Origin: a virus | IMG/VR virus record: IMGVR_UViG_3300022187_000308 | Location: 1-20,675 of that record | Reading direction: 5' to 3' (one strand) | DNA length: 20,675 nt | Translations under genes and position numbers: made by a program | Shown: positions 7,475-17,100 of the stretch, piece by piece | Numbering within the stretch: the stretch's first letter is position 1 | Layout of the letters: every line of letters starts with the position of its first letter | The notes under the pieces: generated by a model | Told to the model about the DNA's origin: nothing | The model's input: only the letters and a program-made list of their open reading frames with translations | Database searches by the model: none

Positions 7475-8412
7475 TGAGCAAGATTCTCGTGAAGGCTTCA
7501 CCTCAAATTCAGATTGGCCCTGACGGTAAGCCTCAGATGTACTACAACGTCGGCTTTGGCGGACGACGTGGGGGAGGCGATAGAGCACGTGGTCGCACAA
7601 AACGGAGTCGAGCGCTTGGCGCAACAGGTACGTTAGCAGGTTTAGCGGGAGGACTTGCAGGTGAGTCACGAAGTCTTGGCGGATTCCTATCAAATCTCCA
7701 AGTTGGTGCTATGCAAGGTGGCGCAGCCGGTCGAGGACTTGCTAATTTGGCAACTTCACGTGGGCGACAAGCACGTGCTGACATGGAACAGCAAGTAAAG
7801 GATGACTATGCCAAACAAAGAGCACAGGCTGACTTTGAATACCGCCAACAAAATCCAAGTCTTGCAACTCGTATGAACCCAATGAACATCAACCGTCGAC
7901 GGTTTGAGGCCGAACAAGCACGCTTACAACAAGCAAGTGAAGCAAATCAGGCGACACGTTCCGGTGCTGAGCAACTTGGTCGTGAGTTAGCATCACTTGG
8001 GCGAGCAAAATTCCAACAAGAAAAGCGTCGAGGTCGTCGACGAGATGACGACCCTGCTGTACAAGCAGTCCAAGGCATAGACCCTGAGCGACTTCAACCA
8101 GCACTTGATTTGCTAACTGGTCTTGGTGTAGCAGCACCGCAACAGCAGGCACAGGCGCCTCAAGGTCAAATTCAGCCAGCGGCAGGCTTTGACCAAAATG
8201 ACAATACAGTCAACCAGCAATTAAACGCTCCTGAAAACCGTGATAATCAATCAAATTCCGTGGAAGTGGCACAAGCGGAAGTGAGCGAAGAATCTCAGCA
8301 GGGCGGAGGCGGAGAGCCGTCGCAGCCGCCATCACCACGAACGGGACGACTTGGAAACAGAGAACAAGAGTTGTACAATGAGTTTATGCAGCGGGAGGCG
8401 GAGAATGAGTGA
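7474..8412 (+). CDS. Gly/Gln-rich structural-module protein, unknown
   Basis: I do not recognise this 312-residue protein. Residues 28-47 are basic and Gly-rich. Residues 48-92 form a small-residue hydrophobic stretch (ALGATGTLAGLAGGLAGE) that could enter a membrane or pack as a helix bundle. Residues 100-200 are a long Gln/Arg/Ala-rich helix, then comes a basic patch (KRRGRRRDDD), and the last 120 residues are disordered and Gln/Asn-rich. Such proteins often serve as internal head or DNA-injection components, but that is inference. The N-terminus MSKILVKASP carries an LxKA word. The ATG shares a base with the upstream stop after GGAGGGG (7463-7469), and the large terminase start lies inside its last codons. 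Confidence 0.72.
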   Translation: MSKILVKASPQIQIGPDGKPQMYYNVGFGGRRGGGDRARGRTKRSRALGATGTLAGLAGGLAGESRSLGGFLSNLQVGAMQGGAAGRGLANLATSRGRQARADMEQQVKDDYAKQRAQADFEYRQQNPSLATRMNPMNINRRRFEAEQARLQQASEANQATRSGAEQLGRELASLGRAKFQQEKRRGRRRDDDPAVQAVQGIDPERLQPALDLLTGLGVAAPQQQAQAPQGQIQPAAGFDQNDNTVNQQLNAPENRDNQSNSVEVAQAEVSEESQQGGGGEPSQPPSPRTGRLGNREQELYNEFMQREAENE

Positions 8413-9904
8413 CACTGAGGGTGTCAAGGCACTCGTTGACGAAATCGACATCGAGATGTCGAAGAAGTCGTTCAAGTTCTTTTTCACCGAGATTCTTGGC
8501 TTTGACTACGCCGACCATCACGAAGCGTGGGACCAAGGTTTGAACGGTCACCGATACTACTGCGTCAAAGCGAGCCGTGACCACGGTAAATCTGTATTCT
8601 TCATGTCCTATGCTCTATGGATTGCAGCGTTCAATCCGAACACGCACATCATGGTGTTCAGCCACTCGCTTGAACAGACGCTTGAGCACATGCGATTCAT
8701 CCGTAGCAACATCGACATGGCTGACATTCTCAAACCACTCAAGCCCTCAGGTAAGCCGTGGGCAAAATCCTACTTTGAGTTCACCAACGGTAGCCGTATC
8801 ATGGCGAAGTCCGTCGGTGGTGCTACTCGTGGTTTCCACCCGGACGTGGTCGTGTGCGATGACATCCTGTGGGGAACCACAGCGTCTGAACTTCAACGTG
8901 CAGCCGACTGGTTCTATACCGTTCTTCTCCCTGTTCTTCACCACACAGGTCGAATGATGATGGTCGGTACACCGTTTTCGTACAACGACCTGTACGCTGA
9001 ACTTGAACAGAAGGACACGTTCCAAGTCGAAACCTATCCCGCTATCTTAGAGAATGGTGAACCACTATGGCCGGGACGTTGGCCTCTCGACGCACTCCGA
9101 ATGCGTGAGCAGTCGATGCCTGCTATCAAATTCGCTCGTGAGTATCTGTGCGAACCAATCCACGACAATTCCAGTATGTTCCCCAACAGCCTGTTGGAAA
9201 AGGCACGCGACGAAAGCCTCGTGTTGCTTGACCACGCCGAACAAGAGTTTGACGAAGAAGGCAATGCAGCGGGTGTATTCGGTCAGCACTTTGTCGGCTG
9301 GGACCCTGCGATTGCCAGTGATAGCAACGCTGACTACACAGCGATGGTTATCTTGCGTATGCTTCCCGATTCTGAGGAGAAGCAAATGGTTCACGTCATT
9401 AATCAAAAGGGATTGAGTGGCGCAGCACAGAAAAAGAACATCCTACTCATCAACAATCGGTTCCAACCTGACCTAATTGAACTTGAAGGTAACAATTTCC
9501 AGCGCATGTTTGCAGCCGAATTGCAAGATATGCGAGATGACATCCCCATCAAAACATTTATGACCACAAGACAACGCAAGGAAAGTATGTTCATGTCGCT
9601 GCTGATGGCTTTTGAGCAAGGCAAAATCAAAACGCCTTGGGGCAACGAGCGTAGTAAGGAGTACACACGTGAACTTGAAAAGCAACTCAGTCGCTTTGGA
9701 ATGACCAAGAGTGGTAAGTTGGAATCGGTCGGTTCGCACGATGACTTGGCTATGGCAATTGCGCTGGCGAACTGGGCAACAAAGGAGTTCCGTGGCAGTG
9801 TTATCCTACTCGACGACGACCTACCCGGATTCGACAAGTGGTTCCTTGATTCACCCGGCAAGGGTGCTGCACGTATGACAGGAGATGATTGGTTTGTTGC
9901 TTGA
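8405..9904 (+). CDS. terL: Terminase large subunit (packaging ATPase/nuclease)
   Basis: This is the motor that cuts concatemeric viral DNA and drives it through the portal. In the 499-residue product the N-terminal ATPase has a terminase-style Walker A (ASRDHGKS, 56-63), Walker B with the catalytic acidic pair (VVVCDD, ending at D152/D153) and a coupling motif (MVGTP, near 186-190). The C-terminal RNase H-like nuclease has its metal-binding acids in GWDPA (D300), LIELEGNN (E359/E361) and SHDDLAMA (D446/D447). Length is normal for the family and nothing essential is missing. The ATG at 8405 is chosen because GGGAGG (8393-8398) lies six bases before it; an in-frame TTG at 8351 would add 18 residues within the upstream gene. 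It overlaps that gene by eight bases. The portal gene follows one gene later. Confidence 0.95.
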   Translation: MSDTEGVKALVDEIDIEMSKKSFKFFFTEILGFDYADHHEAWDQGLNGHRYYCVKASRDHGKSVFFMSYALWIAAFNPNTHIMVFSHSLEQTLEHMRFIRSNIDMADILKPLKPSGKPWAKSYFEFTNGSRIMAKSVGGATRGFHPDVVVCDDILWGTTASELQRAADWFYTVLLPVLHHTGRMMMVGTPFSYNDLYAELEQKDTFQVETYPAILENGEPLWPGRWPLDALRMREQSMPAIKFAREYLCEPIHDNSSMFPNSLLEKARDESLVLLDHAEQEFDEEGNAAGVFGQHFVGWDPAIASDSNADYTAMVILRMLPDSEEKQMVHVINQKGLSGAAQKKNILLINNRFQPDLIELEGNNFQRMFAAELQDMRDDIPIKTFMTTRQRKESMFMSLLMAFEQGKIKTPWGNERSKEYTRELEKQLSRFGMTKSGKLESVGSHDDLAMAIALANWATKEFRGSVILLDDDLPGFDKWFLDSPGKGAARMTGDDWFVA

Positions 9905-9939
9905 CCCGTTTGACTACGACCCATACGGAGATGATTGAG

Positions 9940-11250
9940 ATGTGGCCGACACTTGTTGTAGGAGAGTCAGACATCCATCTTGAGATGGGTCATGAGCAGT
10001 CAACAATGATTGCATCTTCACTTTTGGGCCACCCTTCACTTCGTGACGATATGATGAAAGCCGTCAAAATCGCAAAGGAGGCTGCACCACAGCAACCTAT
10101 CCTACAGATTGAAACACATGTGTTCCCTGAAAACGGCGACTCGTGGTTTGATGCATATCTCGGTAAGAGCGCTGACGAAGTTGTCAAAGACCTCAAGCGT
10201 GCTCGACGCAAGATGAAAGACATGAAATTCGATATTGATGGTGCTATCAAAAGTGTACGTGCACTCAAGGCTCAAGAAGTGGAGCAAACCATATCTTCTA
10301 TTCCGTGGGCAATCGAATACGCCGACACCATTCGCAATCTCGGTTTGAGTGACCGCAACCTCAAATCGCTACGTACGTTCGGTAACTCAAGAGAATCAAC
10401 ATTGCTACGGGCTTGTCATATGTGGGAAGCAGCCGACGAAGCCCTCAAGATGCTTGATGACTACGAGGATGTTTGGGGTGACGAAGAACGAAGCGCTTGG
10501 GTTAATGCTATGCAACAGCGACAGGATGCACGCAAGATGTGGCGAAGCGGACTTCATCAAGTCGACACACTCAGCAAAGAACAGAAAAATTGGCTTGAAT
10601 TGGCAAAGAAAGAATTGCAAGATAAAGGGCACATGGGTGCTCGTGACATCACTGCCAACTTGATTGAGAAAGGCGTGAATCGACTTTCAGCCACACGCAT
10701 GAGCAAATTACTCTCGATGTTTGGCGAAGAGATGGACATTGTTAAGGCACCACGGCGTGGCGAATACGTTCTGCTTTCCTGTGATGGACTTGTCATCAAA
10801 GACCCGTGGGCGTATGCTGCGGGGTTCATGGACGCTGATGGCTCAATCTTTATCACCAAGCGTGGCGAAGTTCGTGCATCGGCAGTAGCCACTGGGGATA
10901 GAGGGCGCATTCACTGTGAGCGATTGCAGAAAACACTTGGTTGCGGCACACTGTCACTCGACGAAAAAATGTCAAAGAACAGCAAGCGCACAACGCATCG
11001 GTTGAATTTCCATTCACGAGATGATTTGAAGAAAGTTCTTAACGGAGTGCTTCCGCACTTGCAGTTGAAGTCGACTCAAGCAAAGGCCGCATTGCGGTTC
11101 CTTGAAGAGAATGACACGATGAAAAAGGAGCAGTATCGTATGTTGGTTATGTTTGAAAACTGGAAGGACGACGCTGATGCTGTGCAAAAGAAACTCGATG
11201 CATGGGGTGTCGATGCTGACACCATTCGTTCTTGGGGAAGTGATTTGTAA
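9940..11250 (+). CDS. Helical protein with C-terminal LAGLIDADG endonuclease-like domain
   Basis: The 436-residue product (from ATG 9940; ATG 9931 is also in frame) has an unrecognised, mostly helical N-terminal region to about 230. A probable winged-helix segment (GARDITANLIEKGVNRLSA) covers about 232-265. A domain at about 288-390 opens with YAAGFMDADGSI, a clear LAGLIDADG motif with acidic residues D298/D300, and ends with LPHLQLKSTQAKAALRFLE, the usual close of that fold. One motif implies dimer action. No intein splice residues flank it, so this is a fusion rather than an intein. It could be a homing endonuclease, or a domain re-used for viral DNA recognition or cutting during packaging. 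It sits between terminase and portal, and its TAA overlaps the portal ATG, so it is fully part of the operon. Confidence 0.8.
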   Translation: MWPTLVVGESDIHLEMGHEQSTMIASSLLGHPSLRDDMMKAVKIAKEAAPQQPILQIETHVFPENGDSWFDAYLGKSADEVVKDLKRARRKMKDMKFDIDGAIKSVRALKAQEVEQTISSIPWAIEYADTIRNLGLSDRNLKSLRTFGNSRESTLLRACHMWEAADEALKMLDDYEDVWGDEERSAWVNAMQQRQDARKMWRSGLHQVDTLSKEQKNWLELAKKELQDKGHMGARDITANLIEKGVNRLSATRMSKLLSMFGEEMDIVKAPRRGEYVLLSCDGLVIKDPWAYAAGFMDADGSIFITKRGEVRASAVATGDRGRIHCERLQKTLGCGTLSLDEKMSKNSKRTTHRLNFHSRDDLKKVLNGVLPHLQLKSTQAKAALRFLEENDTMKKEQYRMLVMFENWKDDADAVQKKLDAWGVDADTIRSWGSDL

Positions 11251-12983
11251 TGGCGGAAGAACGTGTTAAGGGTGTTCTTGGTCGATTGGCCGACCGGTTC
11301 CGACGACGACGTACACCTGAGCCTCAGATGCCGTTGTACACAACGGGTATTCAAGAGCCAGTTATTGTTCAAGGTATTACCATACCTGCATTGTATTCAG
11401 TTGCATCTGAGAACTTAATTCTGCGAACGGTGCTTTCAACGCTTCAACAAGAAATATTTCGACGTGGGTATTACTGGGACAAGAAGTTCCACATGAAGTG
11501 CATCGAATGTGAAAAAGAATACCAGCATGACGTTGACACATGCGTTGATTGTGGCGGCGACGTTCGTAGCCCTGACCCAAACGAAACCGTTTATGGTCGA
11601 TGGCTTGTTGAGCAACGCAACTCAATGGAACAGAACTTCATGGATGTGTTACGCGAGATTGAATACGACCTCAACATCATGGACGATGCGTTTTTGATTC
11701 TTGTCAAAGAGTACTACGTTGACCCTGAAACCAACGAGGTTGCTTTTTACCGTGTCAAAGAGATTTTGCGCGGCGACCCTATCTTCATGCGTATTGTCGC
11801 TGACAAGCGAGGCGTGCGTGGCGGACGATACAAAGTCTGTCCATTGCATCGCAATCAAGTGCGTGGCTACAGCGAAACCGATAACAACTGTGAGATATGC
11901 AACCACGAACTGGAAGACGTGCACCACGTCAACACAGGTGGTGCAGGGAAGACGCAATACTATCTCAAGGGTGAAGTTATTCACGTGAGTAAATACAATC
12001 CGTCGAAGTTGTACGGTAAGTCACCAGTATCGACACTTTGGCGTCAGGCTATGACGCTTACAGCGATGGACAACTACATGTACACAGCATACAGCAAGCG
12101 TCGTGTTCCACGTGGCTTGATTTCAATCACCACGGACAACCTTGAATCGATGAAGTCGTTTTGGAAGGGTGTTGATGAGAAACTTGAGCGTGACCCGCAC
12201 TACATTCCAAAGATTGGTATCGAAAGCCAAAGTGGACGTGGTGGTGTCAACTGGGTCAAGTTCATGGACACGCTTGAAGAAATGCAATACATTGCCGTAC
12301 GTGACGAAATGAGAACCCGTATCGCAGCGTTTTACGGTGTATCAAACGTGTTTATGATGGACACAGGTAAATCAGGCGGACTCAACAACGAAGGTTTGCA
12401 AATACTTGTCACCAACCGTGCTGTCGAGTTCGGTCACAAAGTGTACACTGACCACTTGTTCCCACGACTGATGGAAGAGATGGACATTACAGATTGGAAG
12501 TTAACACTTTATCCAAACGAAGAAGAAGACGAAGTCACTCGGCTCCGACGAGACGAGATGGAGGTCAACATCGCACAACGTATGGCACAACTCGGATTCA
12601 AGCCTGAACTTATCGAGGAGGGCGGTCGAGACATTCGATTCATTTACAAGCCTATGGAACAAGGTATGGGTGGTCAGCCTCAGATGGGAGGCATGCCCGG
12701 AGGTCCCCAACCTATGGCACAGCCCGGTGGCTTGCCAAGTCGTAACATGCCACCACAGTTGGCAGGTGCACTTGCAGGTCAAGCAAGCGCAGGCTTGAGA
12801 GCAGGTCAAGGACCTGCTTCACAGCCCGGAGGAGAGGGGATGGGAATGCGTACTCCACGTGGACCTGCCAGTCCACAGAATCGAACAAGCATGGGTTCAG
12901 GCGCACCGTTTTCAAGTGTTCAACAGCGAGGACCACAAGGCTCACCACTTAGTCAAGCCATGAACAACATACGGCGAAATTGA
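11250..12983 (+). CDS. Portal protein with zinc-binding insertions
   Basis: This is the dodecameric ring at the head vertex through which DNA enters and leaves. The 577-residue product has the layout of HK97-type portals: an N-terminal wing region, a central stretch (VIHVSKYNPSKLYGKSPVST, then MDNYMYTAYSKRRVPRG) and the late conserved region FYGVSNVFMMDTGKSGGLNN. Two cysteine pairs at C84/C87 and C98/C101 form a zinc-ribbon-like module, and C197/H200 with C214/C217 form a second candidate site; ordinary portals lack these. The last 120 residues are Gly/Pro/Gln/Met-rich and disordered. The ATG shares one base with the upstream stop (TAATG). Identity as portal follows from these conserved stretches and from its place after the large terminase and before the protease. 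Confidence 0.88.
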   Translation: MAEERVKGVLGRLADRFRRRRTPEPQMPLYTTGIQEPVIVQGITIPALYSVASENLILRTVLSTLQQEIFRRGYYWDKKFHMKCIECEKEYQHDVDTCVDCGGDVRSPDPNETVYGRWLVEQRNSMEQNFMDVLREIEYDLNIMDDAFLILVKEYYVDPETNEVAFYRVKEILRGDPIFMRIVADKRGVRGGRYKVCPLHRNQVRGYSETDNNCEICNHELEDVHHVNTGGAGKTQYYLKGEVIHVSKYNPSKLYGKSPVSTLWRQAMTLTAMDNYMYTAYSKRRVPRGLISITTDNLESMKSFWKGVDEKLERDPHYIPKIGIESQSGRGGVNWVKFMDTLEEMQYIAVRDEMRTRIAAFYGVSNVFMMDTGKSGGLNNEGLQILVTNRAVEFGHKVYTDHLFPRLMEEMDITDWKLTLYPNEEEDEVTRLRRDEMEVNIAQRMAQLGFKPELIEEGGRDIRFIYKPMEQGMGGQPQMGGMPGGPQPMAQPGGLPSRNMPPQLAGALAGQASAGLRAGQGPASQPGGEGMGMRTPRGPASPQNRTSMGSGAPFSSVQQRGPQGSPLSQAMNNIRRN

Positions 12984-13013
12984 CGGAACATTCAATACGA
13001 TGAAGGTTATGGG

Positions 13014-13361
13014 ATGCGTATGGACCTGACGAAGATGGACCCTATGGCTCGCAAAATGCGCTCACACGTTGATGCGTTTTTCAAAGCAATCGAAGACAAC
13101 GACAGTGTGTCGGCGAGTTCTCACATCAATGAAGTGAGCAAATACGCTGAATACCTTTCAGAAGATGTATCGAAGGCGATTATGAAGTCCGATACACCAC
13201 AATCACGTGGTATCAACGACATCTATGCAGGTGGAGTGCCAGTCCGTAAGTTCAATAGCGTTCAGTCAGTTCACGAATCAACAACACAAGTCTTGCCCGG
13301 TACAATCCGAACAAGTCGACGTGGACCTATCATGCAACGTCGAAACAACAGGAACCTTTGA
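13014..13361 (+). CDS. Small helical protein, unknown
   Basis: I do not recognise this 115-residue protein. Residues 8-60 are a pair of amphipathic helices (MARKMRSHVDAFFKAIEDND and the SSHINEVSKYAEYLSEDVSK stretch). The C-terminal half is basic and extended, ending in an Arg/Asn-rich tail (RRGPIMQRRNNRNL). AAGGTT at 13003-13008 precedes the ATG at 13014; a second in-frame ATG at 13020 is possible. It is the first of three small genes between portal and the giant gene, a place where head-assembly accessory or scaffold-like proteins often lie. Confidence 0.7.
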   Translation: MRMDLTKMDPMARKMRSHVDAFFKAIEDNDSVSASSHINEVSKYAEYLSEDVSKAIMKSDTPQSRGINDIYAGGVPVRKFNSVQSVHESTTQVLPGTIRTSRRGPIMQRRNNRNL

Positions 13362-13370
13362 GGTGATTGA

Positions 13371-13751
13371 ATGAGCGAAGAAGTCGTAAAAGAGGGAACG
13401 GCTGAGAAACTCATGGGTGCTTTGATTACAAAAATGGAAAGCATGGACAACAGTCTTAGCATCCTCAAAGCAGAAAACAGTGCACTCAAGCAAATCGTCG
13501 CTGACCCTGCTATGCTCTTGAAGCGTGCAGGCTTTATCCGAAGCGGTTCTAACAGCGCACCAATGGACGTCATGCCGGATTTGTTTCGTGGTGACGCTAC
13601 ATATGATATTCTCAAAGATGAATCAGCCAGTGGTATTCCAATCCCTGAGAACAATCAAGAGTTCCATGCGATGGACTGGTCTGACATTCATCGCCTTGCC
13701 GAAGAAGCAAAAGGCACTGGTAACATAGGAAACAACATCGGAATGGAGTGA
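13371..13751 (+). CDS. Small coiled-coil protein, unknown (possible scaffold or accessory)
   Basis: The 126-residue product has no family I recognise. Residues 10-50 form an evident coiled coil (LMGALITKMESMDNSLSILK and the following ENSALKQ). The rest is acidic and probably loosely folded. A strong ribosome site, GAGGTGAT (13360-13367), sits three bases before the ATG and overlaps the upstream stop, so high or coupled expression is likely. Coiled-coil acidic proteins near the protease gene can act as scaffolds, but the protease itself carries a candidate scaffold region, so this remains open. Confidence 0.7.
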   Translation: MSEEVVKEGTAEKLMGALITKMESMDNSLSILKAENSALKQIVADPAMLLKRAGFIRSGSNSAPMDVMPDLFRGDATYDILKDESASGIPIPENNQEFHAMDWSDIHRLAEEAKGTGNIGNNIGME

Positions 13752-13755
13752 TAGC

Positions 13756-14136
13756 ATGCGACCACGATACGAACCACGAAGCCCAAAGGTCGACCAACTT
13801 TTGAAGGCAGCCAAAGAACTTGAAAGCCGAATGATTGCGAAAGAGCAAGGTATCACGTTCGACCAAAAGGAAGGAACAGCCCTTGGTGATGTTCAATTCC
13901 ACGTACAAGTCGGTGGCGAGACTGGTGTCCAAAACCAATACTACTCAACCAACCAACGTCTGATTGACGTTGAAGATGTCACAAACAAGGGTGCTATCTC
14001 AGAAAAGAGCGACGTCCTTGACAAGAACCCACACTACCCAACAGCACTTTCAACGCTCGCAGGGCACTTTGTGGACGGCGGCGGAGAAGCGCAATCGCTC
14101 AAGAAAGCGTTGGAAGCACGCATGAACCGCCAATGA
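13756..14136 (+). CDS. Small protein, unknown
   Basis: I do not recognise this 126-residue protein. The N-terminal part (VDQLLKAAKELESRMIAKEQ) is a helix. The middle looks like beta strands (GDVQFHVQVGGETGVQNQYY), and the C-terminal 40 residues are helical again. GGAGTGAT at 13743-13750 precedes the ATG and overlaps the upstream stop. It ends 14 bases before the giant gene. A virion accessory such as a decoration or connector protein is possible from position, with no direct evidence. Confidence 0.7.
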   Translation: MRPRYEPRSPKVDQLLKAAKELESRMIAKEQGITFDQKEGTALGDVQFHVQVGGETGVQNQYYSTNQRLIDVEDVTNKGAISEKSDVLDKNPHYPTALSTLAGHFVDGGGEAQSLKKALEARMNRQ

Positions 14137-14150
14137 ATGGCGGTGATTAA

Positions 14151-17100
14151 GTGACGATTCCGAATCCCAGTGGTGGAGAGGAACAAGAAGGGGCTGACCC
14201 ATCGTTTCAGTCTCCCTTTCCATTAGCGCAACAGCCTGACCCTACTTTTGAAGACGTTGCATCTCTCGGTGTTCTTGACCCGTCAACAGATATGTGGGTA
14301 TCGGAGGGTATGGATAGAGCACCCAAAACGATGCCTGAATCGTTTGAAGGCGGTGCTCCCTTTGCTGAGCGCATTAAGTCACACGACAGTATCGTGCACA
14401 TGGGTTCGCAGTGGCTTCATCAACAGATACGACCACCAAGCCGAGAACATCAGGGTACAGAAACCGAGCACTTTTTTGAAGACCATTATCACAGTCCTGA
14501 TTTCAATCCCCTTTGGGGTAACCATGACGAATACGACGACGAATCGCATCCTGAGTTCAGCAACGTCTTGGAGCGTTATTTTCTTGATAATGTTCTTGAC
14601 CCTAAGGTCGAAAGTGTAGCACAAGAGCATGACAGAAAAGAGGAGGCTCACTATCGACATCACGGAGATACTGCACTGTACTCACCTGCCATGTACGGTA
14701 AGGAACGGGTGTCTAATCATACAATATACGAAATGAACTTTGAAAATTGGCAAGCAAGCCCTGCGGGTTTGAAAGCATTTCAAGAAGAACTGTTACTTGG
14801 TCGTGAAGGTGCTGATTTTGACGAAGCCATGCGAAGACGGCACATGTCGGATGCTAAAGATACATGGAAAGATTTTGACACAAAGGGCGAAGGAACGGAC
14901 CGCACTGTCGGGCTTGGTGAACTGGATTACTACTTTGGATTAGAATGGCTCAGTCCCAAAGACAAGATTGCATTCTATGAACATATGATGGAACACGGTT
15001 CGATGAACAAGGACAACGCATCTGTTTTCTTACCTGACTTGGGTATGGAAGTACCCATGGGTCGTTTCGTAGCAAACTTTCATCAGCGCTATGCTCCAGT
15101 TCACGCACACCACACACGTGACGTGGATGCCACAGGCGAACCCGGACTTGGTCGTCTTTACACTCCTCCACAGGACGACATCAATCCCGCTGAGATGTAC
15201 AAAGACCTTGAGGGTACAGAACTATTTCAGCGACTGAAAGACTTTTACCAAGGGATTACTGGCGAGAAGTTGAAGTATTTGGCGAAGGTCGAGAAAGGTC
15301 GTCTCGTACCAAGCGATGCAAAAACAATCACCCCCAACGATTTGTTTGCTATGGCGAACATGGGTCGTGCAGGTCAGAAACTTATGCGGTACGATGACCC
15401 ATACTATTCACTCAACCGAGGTGACCCTCGTACGATTGCCTTGCTTGATTCGTTGGAGGGCATCGACGAACTTGTCAAAGACTTCGTAGGTTTTCACAGG
15501 GATGCTACAAAAATGAAAGGTAATGGTCGTCGATTGCGAAACGCTATTCAGTTTTTCACACAGCCGTTTCTTGCTACCGAAGGTGAGAACGCACATCCTG
15601 AGTCGTACATAGGCGGTAAGCAAGAATCGCTCAGCCATCACTTCTCCACACCGTTCTTGGGAAGAGGCGGACTTGGTAAGACGCACGCAACTCGTCTAAA
15701 CACCATGCATGCAGCGCATCGCTTTTCGCCCGAAGAGGGAGACGCTATGTCGTTTTTGACGACTGGTGAGCGTTCACGTGTGGGCGGTGACATAGTTGGA
15801 GTAGGTGACGCAGGCGCGTTTCGCCCCGAACTGATTGGCCTTGCCGATGCTGTTGAAAACGTGATGGCACCGTTCGGTCCGCCTGAATCGGAACTGGAAG
15901 CGGTCAAGCGTTATCGTAAAACCGAGAAGGGGCTGTATGAAGCCAAGCAGGTTGCTGAAATCAGCCCCAGCACGGGTCTGACTGCTCAGTTGAATCCGCA
16001 TAACATTCAGCGCACTGGCGTCAGTTTACTGTCGGGTGCCAAGGTCAACAGTACACGACACGACACGACGACCTCTCCAAAGTATTACAATCAACTGATG
16101 GAATCCAAGCACGGTGCTACGGAACAAGGCATGCGTGGCGCTATGCGTAATGCTGTTGCTGATGGGTATGGGTACGAAAACACCATAGGTTCACGCAACG
16201 CATTCGGACCGAAGTCGACTGAAACAGGAGTGATGCGCCGTGACCAAGACTCCGCTATGCATCACCATCAGTTGTCCGGAATGATTGGTGCAATACACCC
16301 ACCTGCCAACCCTTCGTTCCAAGAGGATGTTCATCATCCTCACAGCATACACCCTGATACAGAGATGGCTGCGGACCGTGACGAACTCGGAATGTTGCAG
16401 GGAATTACGCAAGACAATTATGATAACGATTTGAAACAACTTCAATCGCTGCGCGAGAACGCACACGAGAAGCGCATGCTTCTTGGCAATCTGAAAAACA
16501 ACCCACCAAAACCACCCGCTGTTCTTGGTATGAATGACGAATCGATGGCGTGGTTTTTAGCCTCGCAAGAGCATGAAAACAAAATTAAGGACGCTGAACG
16601 AGATGCAATGTTGGCTGAGGGTAAGGTCAATGCACACGTAAATACGTTTAGACCAAGAATGTTGGAATACAGCCAAGCCGAGGACGAACTCAACACACTC
16701 ATTGAACAGCAAGCGCGTGGTATGCCTGTATCAGAAGACGAAATCGACGAAGCGCACGAGCGCTTGGAGGCCATTGAACGAGAACATTATTCTTCCGTCA
16801 AGGGAAGACATCAGAAATACTTGAGTGATAAGGGAAGGACACTACAAGGCAAAGTACGAAGTCACATCAATGCAATCGAGAACGTAGCCAAACAAGTGCT
16901 TGCTGAGGCTGAGCAACAGGGTTTTGATTTGTTTTCTATGGCACCGCCTGACACCGTCATGGCGTGGGCCATGAAGACAGCAAACGACATTCTTGCTACT
17001 CAAGACCAAGATTTTCACGGACAAGAAGCATTGTCAGCGGGAACGATTCGTGAAAAAACGCATGTAAGGCATGACGCTGTACAAGACCAAGTCAAAGCCT

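Noticed and set aside
9905-11249. Group I intron carrying the LAGLIDADG gene
   Set aside because: The flanking terminase and portal genes are both complete with overlapping or close junctions, so no interrupted exon is apparent.
9940-11250. LAGLIDADG region as an intein
   Set aside because: No Cys/Ser splice start with a conserved N-terminal block and no terminal His-Asn followed by Cys/Ser/Thr are seen, and the upstream part is not a recognisable split host protein.
14137-14154. Tiny frame ATG GCG GTG ATT AAG TGA before the giant gene
   Set aside because: Only five codons with no ribosome site. Its bases include the GGTGAT site of the downstream GTG start, so it is more likely incidental.
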